Part shown: positions 1-6,442 of the stretch, piece after piece
Layout: each line of letters starts with the position of its first letter
Numbering within the stretch: the stretch's first letter is position 1
Source: Candidatus Bathyarchaeota archaeon
GTDB lineage: Archaea > Thermoproteota > Bathyarchaeia > 40CM-2-53-6 > RBG-13-38-9
Assembly: GCA_018396565.1 (NCBI GenBank)
Contig: JAGTQO010000049.1
Span: forward strand, 174-11,696
Length of the DNA stretch: 11,523 bases
Direction: 5' to 3'
Made by a program: the position numbers and the translations under genes
Notes under the pieces: model-generated
Seen by the model: the letters and a program-made list of their open reading frames with translations, nothing else
The model's database searches: none
Told to the model about the DNA's origin: nothing

Positions 1-426
1 CCTTCAGTTGGGGTTACAGTATCATGTATGAACACTATCGTACTGCTGGCTGTATATCCAGGAGAACTTCCTACAGGCCCACTTTATAATCTTACAGCGG
101 TCTTGAGTATGCTACTCGGCATTTATATCATACACAGGTTCGCCGCCAAATATTTTAGTAAGCGACGGGAAACCATGCTAACCGTCTCCGCCACAGCGCT
201 TGGAAGCATTACCCGAGTAGGGATAATGACTATTGTGAACTGGGCATTCCTTAGGTATCCTTACCCAGTTGGGTTCAACATACCCCCAGAAGCATTAATA
301 CCAATGCTTCCGATCATAGGATTCTTCAATGCAACTCTTGCCCTCTACACAATCCCTCTCGGCTACTTTGTATCAAGAGCCGTGAGTGTCAGTATAAATA
401 CTGAAGTCACCATTAAGACGAAATAG
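1..426 (+). CDS. Membrane protein resembling an ECF transporter S component (5' partial)
   Basis: The reading frame is already open at base 1 with no stop before the first ATG at 28, so the gene very probably starts outside the window and about 142 C-terminal residues are present. At least three or four hydrophobic segments are visible: near residues 18-36, 60-82, and a long one from about 95 to 125 (counting from base 1). The block ITRVGIMTIVNWAFLRYP, followed by a Pro-rich stretch and a final helix ending in a basic residue, resembles the C-terminal half of small vitamin-uptake S components such as the riboflavin type. Such proteins have about six helices and pair with a shared EcfT/EcfA energising module, which is not in the window. 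Substrate cannot be judged from this fragment. It ends in TAG. Confidence 0.5.
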   Translation, partial: PSVGVTVSCMNTIVLLAVYPGELPTGPLYNLTAVLSMLLGIYIIHRFAAKYFSKRRETMLTVSATALGSITRVGIMTIVNWAFLRYPYPVGFNIPPEALIPMLPIIGFFNATLALYTIPLGYFVSRAVSVSINTEVTIKTK

Positions 427-864
427 TTATTCCATGAAAATCTATTAACGCAACCCCATCGGACTTCAATTTTCATAAGGGAGGAACATGGCTCAGTGAA
501 TAGAATAAACATGAAAGAGAGTCTTCAGCGGAAGGAAACAGGAAGTTTCTCGGTTAGTCTTCCGTGAGTTTAAGAAAAATTTTAGGAAGAAGCTTGGTTT
601 TAGTTCATAATCTGAACATTCACAAGTTTCGTCTGGAATTAGAACCAAGAATCTGCAGGTGATGCTTAACCTAAAAATGGAATGGAAGTCGGGTAACGGT
701 TTGGCTATCAACCTATTGACCGCTTAAATATTCCCGAATAAATTCTCCCAGACTTAAATGCGCTATCAGTTTTAGCGTTATTAACAGTTAAGACAATTAG
801 AGCAAAGAAGCTTGGATCAATCTTAAGTCGCAGTTAGCCTCCCCTGAAAATTTTAAAGAATGGT
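427..864. other. Gene-poor spacer
   Basis: No convincing gene is seen on either strand. A 72-codon minus-strand frame at 493-711 has no recognisable motif and looks like chance. A short plus frame at 513-608 is Lys/Arg rich but has no credible start. One short inverted repeat, CGCTA at 761-765 and TAGCG at 773-777 with a 7-base loop, could form a small hairpin of unknown meaning. Confidence 0.4.
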
Positions 865-993
865 TTACCTTAGGCTTGCGAAGAAAACCTTCAACTCCTC
901 CTCGTAATTCTCTATATTTTTATTATAATCAACAGTGGCGTCTACACCTATTCTGTAGCTACCTCTAAAATGAGACGCTGAAATAACTACCCC
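865..993 (-). pseudogene. C-terminal remnant of an unidentified gene (condensation/acyltransferase-like tail?)
   Basis: A 42-codon minus-strand frame ends in TAA (865-867), is closed upstream by a stop at 994-996, and has no start codon. Its translation is protein-like: it contains SASHFRGSYRIGVDATVDY and then a Glu/Lys-rich helix ending FFASLR. A beta-strand followed by an amphipathic C-terminal helix with this spacing recalls the end of condensation-domain or wax-ester-synthase-like acyltransferases. That assignment is a guess from pattern only. No continuation was found upstream in another frame, so most of the gene appears to be gone. Confidence 0.3.
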
Positions 994-1048
994 TCAAACT
1001 AAACTTACTTACATCAAAAACCAGGCTAAGTTTTTTGATAATGAAAAT

Positions 1049-2053
1049 ATGATACAGCCAAATGAGAAGAACGTCTACAATTTGCTTTTAAGGATGATAG
1101 CCTACAATTCAATAAGGGAAGATGAGTTGAACCAACTCCCGAATGCTGGCATGGTTGAGATAACACATGAAGACTATAAGAGGTTCATCGAGAACCGTAG
1201 GGAAGTGATTATAGAAAACGTGAAAGTGAAACTTTATGGTGAATGGAATATTTCTAGTTTCTCTCCTCCAGACGAATATTTGCTTGAGCGTGAGACAGTC
1301 TGGAGTTTCCCAGATCGAGGCGGCTGGGCTACCCACATGGGCGATTACAGGGGAAACTGGTCACCATATATTCCTCGAAATCTGATCTTGAAGTATACTT
1401 TGAGGGGAGACCTGGTTTTAGATCAAATGGTTGGGAGTGGGACAACCTTAGTCGAATGTAAATTGCTTGGAAGAAACGCTGTTGGTGTTGACGTGAATAT
1501 TGATGCAGTCATGGTTGCGAGGGATAGACTCAACTTCCGCTACAACCAATCGGATAGAGGCTTAGTTGAGCCGATCATAAAGACTTATGTCGGTGATGCC
1601 AGAAACTTGGATAAGATAGATGATGAGAGCATAGACTTGATAGCCACCCACCCACCCTACGCCAAGATGATTCCATACACAAAGAGTAAGGTTGAAGGCG
1701 ACCTCTCAAACCTCCCCCTCCCTCAATACCTTGAGGAGATGCGTAGAGTAGCAGACGAATCCATGAGGGTCCTCAAAAAGGGTAAGTATTGCGCTGTATT
1801 GATAGGCGATACTAGGAAGAGGAGGCATTATGTTCCAATATCATTCATGGTGATGCAGCAGTTCCTCGACGCAGGCTTCATTCTTAAGGAAGATATTATT
1901 AAAAGGCAATGGAAAACGAAGACCACGAGGGAGAGATGGAGGGGTAAAGATTATGACTTTTATCTTATTGCTCATGAGCATCTATTCGTCTTCAGGAAAC
2001 CCGGTGAAGATGAGGAACTTAAAAAATTTAAGTATAGCGTAAAGTGGTGGTGA
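1049..2053 (+). CDS. Site-specific DNA methyltransferase (N4-cytosine/N6-adenine type), apparently orphan
   Basis: The 334-residue protein carries the two signatures of amino-methylating DNA methyltransferases. Residues 121-133 (DLVLDQMVGSGTT) are the AdoMet-binding motif I, and T200-H-P-P-Y204 is catalytic motif IV, with His where Asp, Asn or Ser is commoner. Motif I precedes motif IV. A preceding segment, GDYRGNWSPYIPRNLI (about 98-113), probably supplies the motif X side of the AdoMet pocket. The C-terminal third has the conserved-looking blocks CAVLIGDTRKRRHYVP and LIAHEHLFVFRKP. It would transfer a methyl group from AdoMet to the exocyclic amine of A or C in a specific site; the target cannot be read from sequence. 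No endonuclease or specificity gene is adjacent. The ATG at 1049 has no clear ribosome site, so short-leader translation is plausible. Confidence 0.88.
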   Translation: MIQPNEKNVYNLLLRMIAYNSIREDELNQLPNAGMVEITHEDYKRFIENRREVIIENVKVKLYGEWNISSFSPPDEYLLERETVWSFPDRGGWATHMGDYRGNWSPYIPRNLILKYTLRGDLVLDQMVGSGTTLVECKLLGRNAVGVDVNIDAVMVARDRLNFRYNQSDRGLVEPIIKTYVGDARNLDKIDDESIDLIATHPPYAKMIPYTKSKVEGDLSNLPLPQYLEEMRRVADESMRVLKKGKYCAVLIGDTRKRRHYVPISFMVMQQFLDAGFILKEDIIKRQWKTKTTRERWRGKDYDFYLIAHEHLFVFRKPGEDEELKKFKYSVKWW

Positions 2054-2087
2054 AAGTCAGGTCATATTTACAAGGCAAACATTATCC

Positions 2088-2095
2088 ATAAATAT
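2088..2095 (+). promoter_or_regulatory. TATA box for the first HEPN/nucleotidyltransferase operon
   Basis: ATAAATAT lies in a short spacer after the methyltransferase gene. An archaeal start site about 25 bases downstream would fall near 2118-2122, leaving a leader of roughly 25 bases that contains GGAG at 2133-2136, seven bases before the ATG at 2144. Confidence 0.45.
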
Positions 2096-2143
2096 CATCT
2101 ACATGTTAAGTAAATTATGTGGGCCGGTATTCGGAGATTTTCT

Positions 2144-2557
2144 ATGCTAGATGAAGATGAGTATGAGAGGTGGGTGAGGGCCTCGAAGGAGGCTTTGGCC
2201 TCAGCAAAGGGTGACTTGGAGAGGGGAGACCACAACTGGGCCTGCTTCAAGGCACAGCAGGCTGCAGAGTTCGCGGCGAAGGCTCTTCTCCATGGTTTGG
2301 GCTTACCGGCCTACGGACACATCTTATCGAAGCTTCTGGAAGCGACTCCTAAAGAGTTGGGTTTTCAACAGGTCGACAGGCAGGCCAAGGCCCTCGACAA
2401 GTATTATGTTCCTACAAGGTATCCTAACGCCTGGGTTGAAGGTACCCCAAAGGACTACTATACCAGACAGGACGGCGAAGAAGCCTTAAGGTGTGCGGAG
2501 GATATTGTTGGTTGGGTTGAGGCTTCATGGAAGTCATTGAGAAGAGGAAGGAGTTGA
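2144..2557 (+). CDS. HEPN-domain protein of a HEPN/MNT pair
   Basis: The 137-residue helical protein belongs to the HEPN family. Its hallmark is the block RGDHNWACFKAQQAAEFAAK at about residues 27-46, followed by the conserved His of YGHILSKLL (about 57-65) and the TRYPNAW block that typically closes such domains. HEPN proteins are often RNases or RNA-binding partners of small nucleotidyltransferases. This subtype lacks an obvious R-x4-6-H RNase motif, so enzymatic activity is uncertain. I chose ATG 2144 because GGAG sits seven bases upstream; an in-frame ATG at 2117 would add nine residues but has no ribosome site. The stop codon lies inside the next gene (31-base overlap), indicating a translationally coupled two-gene operon, most likely a toxin-antitoxin-type module. 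Confidence 0.85.
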   Translation: MLDEDEYERWVRASKEALASAKGDLERGDHNWACFKAQQAAEFAAKALLHGLGLPAYGHILSKLLEATPKELGFQQVDRQAKALDKYYVPTRYPNAWVEGTPKDYYTRQDGEEALRCAEDIVGWVEASWKSLRRGRS

Positions 2558-2898
2558 GAAGAAAGATTATTGAGACCGCGTCGAGCTGGGTTACAGGCCT
2601 CAATCTCAAAGTTACAGCGGTCCTCATAGGATCCTATGCTAGGGGGGACTTCAACCTTTGGAGCGATGTAGACCTTCTAATGGTGTCGACAGACTTTGAG
2701 GGCGGTCCCATTGAAAGACTCAAAAAACTACAGATACCGGCTGGATTCCAAGTTATACCCCTAACCACTGAAGAGTTCAATAGACTCCTAATTAGGGGTG
2801 AGAAGATGGCTACGGAAGCTTTTAACTCAGGAATAATATTGAGGGACGACCTCAAAATATTCAGAAGGGGAGGAAAAGCCGATTCAAATGAGAAATAA
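2527..2898 (+). CDS. MNT-type nucleotidyltransferase partner of the HEPN protein
   Basis: This 123-residue minimal nucleotidyltransferase has the diagnostic pattern G35-S36 followed by D47-x-D49 (GSYARGDFNLWSDVDLL), which binds metal and the NTP phosphates. The third acidic residue expected on a later strand is not obvious: the corresponding region reads FQVIPLTTEEF. Family knowledge says such proteins modify or neutralise their HEPN partner; in studied pairs they attach AMP to it. The start ATG overlaps the HEPN gene by 31 bases and is preceded by GAGG at 2519-2522. The C-terminal 15 residues are charged and probably disordered. The gene appears intact, and the pair is probably functional as a unit. 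Confidence 0.85.
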   Translation: MEVIEKRKELRRKIIETASSWVTGLNLKVTAVLIGSYARGDFNLWSDVDLLMVSTDFEGGPIERLKKLQIPAGFQVIPLTTEEFNRLLIRGEKMATEAFNSGIILRDDLKIFRRGGKADSNEK

Positions 2899-2965
2899 AG
2901 CATTGAAAATTATTAAGTTTATCTTCATCGAGTGAAAGATTTTTGCATTAGAATATCTGAAGGAA

Positions 2966-3661
2966 CTAAATTTTGGAGAGAATGTTTGAATATTTAGTCA
3001 TCCTCAACATTTTTCCTTCAGGCTGAATGAGCCAGGTCATCCAGCAAAGCTCTATCGGTCTGTATCCGCAGGTTGAAGCAATCTCTTCAGCCTTCTTTAT
3101 GAACTCCATATCATCGTCCACTGGTTTGAATCCTGCTTTTACCAAAATCTCATTTACTACCCTCTTAACTATCTTATCAGGCATTACTGTATCGACGCCC
3201 CCCATCATCCTCAAATATTGGAAGGTCACCAGTCCAACACCTTTAATCCTCCCAACAGGATCCTCCCTCCACCTCTCCAAGCTTGCTCCTTTCGCCCAAA
3301 CCCTAAGAGATGTCTTATCATCTCCACTCAGGGTCGATAAGTAAGATGCAACCGCCCTCGCCATCCTCCATGATCTTTTATTCCTCCATACCTTCATTAA
3401 ATGGTTGGTATCTGCCCCAGCAAGGTCTATAAGACACTTTATTTTCCCAGTCTGAACGAAAATCCTGCTAAACTTCTCAACCTTCGGGACAACGGCTGTG
3501 AAATAGTTCAAACCTATCGACGTAAAAGCCGCATCCACAACCATCAGAACTACACATCCTCCCCACCTCTCTGTTCTTAGGCACCTATCGCAATGCTCCT
3601 CTAATCCTGAAACCTTAGACATATACTCATCAACTACTCTCTTCAACATATGCATCTTCAC
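2966..3661 (-). CDS. Uncharacterised helix-hairpin-helix protein, DNA-glycosylase-fold-like
   Basis: The 231-residue protein starts with GTG at 3661; in-frame ATGs at 3655 and 3649 are alternatives. The clearest element is RIKGVGLVTFQYLRMMGG (about 138-155), followed by DTVMPDKIVKRVV. This looks like the helix-hairpin-helix plus downstream Asp arrangement (D162) of HhH-GPD enzymes such as endonuclease III. The catalytic Lys of the bifunctional enzymes is not evident, and there is no C-terminal iron-sulfur Cys cluster. The N-terminal part is helical, with CDRCLRTERWGGC at about 24-36 giving several cysteines. A DNA-binding or monofunctional base-excision role is possible, but I would call it hypothetical. 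It is transcribed alone, converging on the HEPN/MNT operon. Confidence 0.65.
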   Translation of the reverse strand: MKMHMLKRVVDEYMSKVSGLEEHCDRCLRTERWGGCVVLMVVDAAFTSIGLNYFTAVVPKVEKFSRIFVQTGKIKCLIDLAGADTNHLMKVWRNKRSWRMARAVASYLSTLSGDDKTSLRVWAKGASLERWREDPVGRIKGVGLVTFQYLRMMGGVDTVMPDKIVKRVVNEILVKAGFKPVDDDMEFIKKAEEIASTCGYRPIELCWMTWLIQPEGKMLRMTKYSNILSKI

Positions 3662-3800
3662 TCTTACAGCAGCACATCATTGGAAGCATCGTCAAACTCA
3701 TAGTCTTTATGATAGAAGGGAAAATAGTTGTACATAAAAGTGTGGTAACGAAGCTGGCCTCCCGCCTTCATATCTTAACTGCTGAATGTATGAATCAATC

Positions 3801-4145
3801 TCAGTAAGCATTACTATTTCGCAATATTTTTGAAATTTGCTCTTTGAGCTCAGGAAGTCTCCTTTTAATAGTCTCCCAGACTAATTCCAAATTTACACCA
3901 AAATATTCATGGATCAGCTTATTTCTCATACCGGCAATATCTTTCCATGGGATTTTACGGTTCTTCAACCTTAACTCTTTACTTAAATTTTTTGTTGCCT
4001 CACCGATTATTTCAAGCGCCCTCAATACGGCATATTGTTTCTCTACATTCTCAAAGAACACTTCCTTAGTCAACCCCTGAGTAAATTTTTCTATCATAAT
4101 TATCTCGTCCAAGATGTGTTTCAGATACGCTCTATCTTTTTTCAT
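3801..4145 (-). CDS. hepT: HepT-like HEPN toxin (DUF86 type)
   Basis: The 114-residue helical protein has the HepT RNase signature R74-N-K-L-I-H79-E-Y81, i.e. R-x4-H-x-Y, in the expected C-terminal third. The middle block LRALEIIGEATKNLS is also typical of the family. In studied HepT/MntA systems the HEPN protein is a ribonuclease toxin and the motif Tyr is AMP-modified by the partner. All key residues are present, so it is probably active. It is the second gene of a two-gene minus-strand operon: its ATG lies within the 3' end of the nucleotidyltransferase gene, with a 14-base overlap. It differs in family from the HEPN protein at 2144, so the two modules are not simple duplicates. Confidence 0.9.
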   Translation of the reverse strand: MKKDRAYLKHILDEIIMIEKFTQGLTKEVFFENVEKQYAVLRALEIIGEATKNLSKELRLKNRKIPWKDIAGMRNKLIHEYFGVNLELVWETIKRRLPELKEQISKILRNSNAY

Positions 4146-4455
4146 AAATAATGAGCATCTCTTTTTTTATATTCTCTATTATGTATGGATTGATAGTGCT
4201 AAAGATCCCTAGGTCAACCTTTCTCCTAAATATTTTTCTTAACTCATTCTCCATTCTAACTAGGTCCAGAAGACTCTTTCCACTGTTCTTATTAAACTCG
4301 ATTGCTATGTCAATATCGCTTCTTTTATTCTGTTCTCCTCTGACAAAAGATCCGAAGAGGGCCATAAAAACTATGTCATTCTTATTACAAAATTCGAAAA
4401 GTCTCTCTCTTAGGTCTTTCTTTCTTAATCCTCTAGGTAGATTTTCTATTTTCAT
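4132..4455 (-). CDS. mntA: MntA-like nucleotidyltransferase antitoxin
   Basis: The 107-residue minimal nucleotidyltransferase contains FGSFVRGEQNKRSDIDIAIE: G35-S36, then D47-x-D49, with a third acidic residue at D81 in RRKVDLG. The full catalytic triad is therefore visible. By family precedent it AMP-modifies the Tyr of its HepT partner and so blocks the RNase. Being first in the operon fits an antitoxin role. It is preceded by a good archaeal promoter and has an almost leaderless ATG at 4455. Coding is A/T-rich and the protein Lys/Ile-rich, unlike the HEPN/MNT pair at 2144, which hints at a separate acquisition. Confidence 0.9.
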   Translation of the reverse strand: MKIENLPRGLRKKDLRERLFEFCNKNDIVFMALFGSFVRGEQNKRSDIDIAIEFNKNSGKSLLDLVRMENELRKIFRRKVDLGIFSTINPYIIENIKKEMLIIYEKR

Positions 4456-4484
4456 ATTTGTTCTGTATTGAGTGGAGCATCCGC

Positions 4485-4500
4485 AAATTTAAGCTTTTTC
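4485..4500 (-). promoter_or_regulatory. BRE/TATA promoter of mntA-hepT
   Basis: On the minus strand this reads GAAAAAGCTTAAATTT: a purine/A-rich BRE-like element followed by a TATA-like box. Transcription would start about 25 bases on, near 4462, only a few bases before the mntA ATG at 4455. No ribosome site is seen, consistent with near-leaderless initiation. Confidence 0.55.
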
Positions 4501-4591
4501 TAACCTAAGAATTGCAGAGGTCATAGTTAATCTCGTGGACTTGTAAACTATCAAGTGGACAATTGATATTTAATGTTTTACGTGGTAATGC

Positions 4592-4625
4592 AGATACATA
4601 TGTCGGCCCATTGGTGAATGTATCT
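4592..4625. repeat. Perfect 8-bp inverted repeat
   Basis: AGATACAT (4592-4599) is mirrored by ATGTATCT (4618-4625) across an 18-base spacer. It lies about 100 bases upstream of the mntA promoter. It could be a regulator site or an RNA hairpin; the sequence alone does not decide. Confidence 0.4.
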
Positions 4626-4668
4626 CAAGCTGGATGGGGAAGAATTGTGTGTAGTAAAGGTAAGTGAT

Positions 4669-4751
4669 GCGGGTTTAGAAACTGAATATTCTACTTGTGC
4701 GCAAATATTCTGGGGGTAAGGGCGCGCTATCAGCAGTGGGGAGCAACCCGC
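4669..4751. other. Nested inverted repeats, possible structured RNA or terminator region
   Basis: An outer pair GCGGGTT (4669-4675) / AACCCGC (4745-4751) encloses an inner pair GAATATT (4684-4690) / AATATTC (4704-4710) and a G/C-rich stretch (4711-4740) containing GCGCGC. The rest of the 4456-4761 spacer is A/T-rich and without a gene. The block sits just past the stop of the toroid pseudogene, so a 3' structure of that gene is one reading and an independent small RNA is another. Confidence 0.3.
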
Positions 4752-4761
4752 TAAAAAATGT

Positions 4762-5207
4762 TTAAGGTAAGAGGGCCATTATGGAGAGGGCGGTAGTCTC
4801 TATGTTTGCAACGCCGTCAGGGTCAAGGTCGTTTCTTCTGTCAGTAACCCAGCCACCGGATTCATCCTGCCATTTCAAGAGGTTCCTCTGAACATTTTCT
4901 AAGGTCGTTTTGTCATTCATTCGTTTTGCGAATATGCCAAATAGAGCTACCTTGTAGACTGGATAGAGTTTTCTCTTAGAGTCAGCCTTATCCATCTTGA
5001 GAACGCCTCTTGAGAAGTCGTATTGAGAATATATTTTCCTCCATAGTTTATCAGAATAGTCTTTGCGTCCTTTTTCCAGCCAGTACAATGATAATAGTGC
5101 AATCTCATCATTGTAATTTGAGTCTGTCTGATTTGCCAGATAGAAGTTCTTCGCATCGCCTTCAAGTATGCAGAACTATCATCGACTTTATGCCTCCTCC
5201 GCCTCGA
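4762..5207 (-). pseudogene. Frameshifted fragment of an alpha/alpha-toroid (terpene-cyclase/prenyltransferase-like) protein
   Basis: The minus-strand frame 4762-5175 encodes a C-terminal fragment whose last part, KWQDESGGWVTD followed by NIETTALSIMALLP, resembles the QW-type repeats of alpha/alpha-toroid proteins (squalene cyclase, protein prenyltransferase and related folds). At its N-terminal side the frame reads EGDAKNFYLANQTDSNYND with no start codon before a TAG at 5176-5178. A neighbouring frame supplies VDDSSAYL immediately before it (down to about 5164), so one base seems to have been lost between Leu and Glu. That frame is itself closed by TGA at 5208-5210. Only the last 150 or so residues of a longer protein remain, so this is a truncated, frameshifted remnant. 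The substrate is unknown. A TTG at 5088 could be called as a start, but the homology-like sequence continues through it. Confidence 0.6.
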
Positions 5208-5228
5208 TCATTATCTGGTTCCCCCATC

Positions 5229-5436
5229 GAAGCCTCAAATATTACTTCAATAGATGTTGAAGTCGCGTTGGAGTCGGCGAAATACTATATGAAACTTTCA
5301 GATGAAGCAGGAAAGGCTGAGGTCTCCAAGCCTTTATGATGCCATAGTGCTTGTGGCCGTCAAATTTCTCAACGTAAGAATTCTAACAGGTGACGAATAC
5401 CTCAAGAGCCTACAAGAAACACTCTGGATAAGATGA
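5229..5436 (+). pseudogene. C-terminal remnant of a PIN-domain (VapC-type) toxin
   Basis: Two plus-strand frames join into one protein-like tail. The first (5229-5333) gives a helix VEVALESAKYYMKLSDEAG. The second (5332-5436, shifted +1) gives LYDAIVLVAVKFLNVRILTG followed by DEYLKSLQETLWIR and TGA. The pattern DA-x-VLVA ... ILTGDEYL matches the last two acidic positions of PIN-domain RNases. The start, the first catalytic Asp and the middle of the protein are missing and no antitoxin precedes it, so this is a dead fragment. It abuts the toroid pseudogene on the other strand, so a rearrangement point may lie near 5208-5228. Confidence 0.5.
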
Positions 5437-5556
5437 CGTAGAGATTATAGGTAACGCATGCCAAGCCGTTCCTCGCCATTTAGAAAACTAACCAAGTCTT
5501 AGTATTCAAATAGTCTCTTTAGCTTAAAACATAAGATTTTTTTAACACATTACAGC

Positions 5557-5566
5557 CTATAAATTT
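5557..5566 (+). promoter_or_regulatory. TATA box for the small-protein/nucleotidyltransferase pair
   Basis: CTATAAATTT is a good archaeal TATA element. A start site about 25 bases downstream (near 5585) gives a leader of about 20 bases that includes AGGTG at 5593-5597, ten bases before the TTG at 5608. Confidence 0.5.
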
Positions 5567-5607
5567 CGTATAAATGAAAGCTATTGCCATCTAGGTGCAT
5601 TTTAAGA

Positions 5608-5787
5608 TTGAGAAAGAACATATCGTCGGAAGAAAAGGTAAATCTTGCAATAGATATGACCGACACGTGCGTAAGTGTCTGTGTTGAATCATTGAAGAAG
5701 AAATATCCAAATATAAATGGGAAAGAGCTGCTGGAGAGGGTTAGAGAGAGAATAACGTATAATAGACGAAGACGATGTGAGGTTTAG
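5608..5787 (+). CDS. Small helical protein, probable partner of the following nucleotidyltransferase
   Basis: This is a 59-residue charged, helical protein beginning at TTG 5608 (AGGTG ten bases upstream). A farther in-frame TTG at 5584 is possible but would start at about the predicted transcription start. The sequence contains SSEEKVNLAIDMTDTCVSVC, then YPNINGKELLERVRERI and a very basic tail. I recall similar short proteins, with an MTD-x-CV centre and a P-x-I-x-x-x-ELL-x-x-RER-I end, encoded directly before GA-type nucleotidyltransferases in archaea and bacteria; that is memory, not a search. It most likely acts as the antitoxin or regulator of its neighbour. No DNA-binding motif is obvious. 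It ends in TAG at 5785, in the same frame as the next gene. Confidence 0.6.
   Translation: MRKNISSEEKVNLAIDMTDTCVSVCVESLKKKYPNINGKELLERVRERITYNRRRRCEV
5779..5783 (+). promoter_or_regulatory. Ribosome site marking the nucleotidyltransferase start
   Basis: GAGGT lies seven bases before CTG 5791 and four before GTA 5788, inside the end of the small upstream gene. No comparable site precedes the first ATG at 5857, so it argues for initiation upstream of that ATG. Confidence 0.4.
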
Positions 5788-5790
5788 GTA

Positions 5791-6339
5791 CTGGACACTT
5801 TCGAGGGGCTTATCAGAAGGGTCGTCAACACCTTCAACTCTTCGGGATTAGATTACATGATTACTGGAGCCCTCGCCGCAAGCTATTATGGTGTTCCGCG
5901 TACAACAATGGATGTTGACGTTATAGTCAGAGTCTCTAGGAGAAGTATGCTTTCCAACCTTATCTCTGCGCTGAAGGTGGCAAGGTTAATAGTTAATGAA
6001 AAAAGATTAGATTCAGTCTTCAACTCGAAATTTAGAATAGCGACACTAAGAGATAGGGATACACCTTTCACATTAGATATAATATTTTCAAGTAGGAAAC
6101 TGAATAAACGAGCAGGAAGCATCTCTGGACTTCCAACATTCTATCAGACACCTGAAGATCTGATTCTAGCTAAATTACGAATGGTAAAGGCAACTATTCC
6201 AAAAGATAGAGCTCTAAAGGATATGGATGATATACGAGCAATCCTTAAATTTTCAAAGGTCAAAATAGGTGTAATCAAGAGAGAAGCAAGGAAAGATAGT
6301 ACTCTACATATACTTGAAGACCTGATCGCTAACGTGTAA
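5791..6339 (+). CDS. Nucleotidyltransferase (AbiEii-like/NTase superfamily)
   Basis: The protein has the nucleotidyltransferase core YMITGALAASYYGVPRTTMD, with metal ligands D41-x-D43 (VDV) when counted from 5791. A later TPEDLILAKLRM block and a helical C-terminus also match the family. The G-A in place of the usual G-G/G-S agrees with a subgroup I recall sitting behind small helical partners. The start is problematic. The first ATG (5857) would begin inside the first beta strand and remove the N-terminal helix, although residues LDTFEGLIRRVVNTF are clearly protein-like and in frame from 5791. The codons available there are GTA and CTG, the latter seven bases after GAGGT. I give CTG 5791 (182 residues), with ATG 5857 (160 residues) as the conservative alternative. 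The probable role is toxin or regulator of the pair. Confidence 0.75.
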   Translation: MDTFEGLIRRVVNTFNSSGLDYMITGALAASYYGVPRTTMDVDVIVRVSRRSMLSNLISALKVARLIVNEKRLDSVFNSKFRIATLRDRDTPFTLDIIFSSRKLNKRAGSISGLPTFYQTPEDLILAKLRMVKATIPKDRALKDMDDIRAILKFSKVKIGVIKREARKDSTLHILEDLIANV

Positions 6340-6442
6340 AAATCCTCCATACATTCCAGAGACTGATCGCAAAATGAAGTCGGAGATGTGTTTATGTTAG
6401 AAATGTAAAGGTTAAAACTGGATATGCCAACAAACTCCGCTA

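Noticed and set aside
493..711. A 72-codon minus-strand gene in the first spacer
   Set aside because: Composition is unlike the real proteins here, with no motif and no promoter or ribosome site.
2117..2143. ATG 2117 as the HEPN start
   Set aside because: It would lie at the predicted transcription start and lacks a ribosome site, whereas ATG 2144 has GGAG seven bases upstream; 2117 remains possible through leaderless translation.
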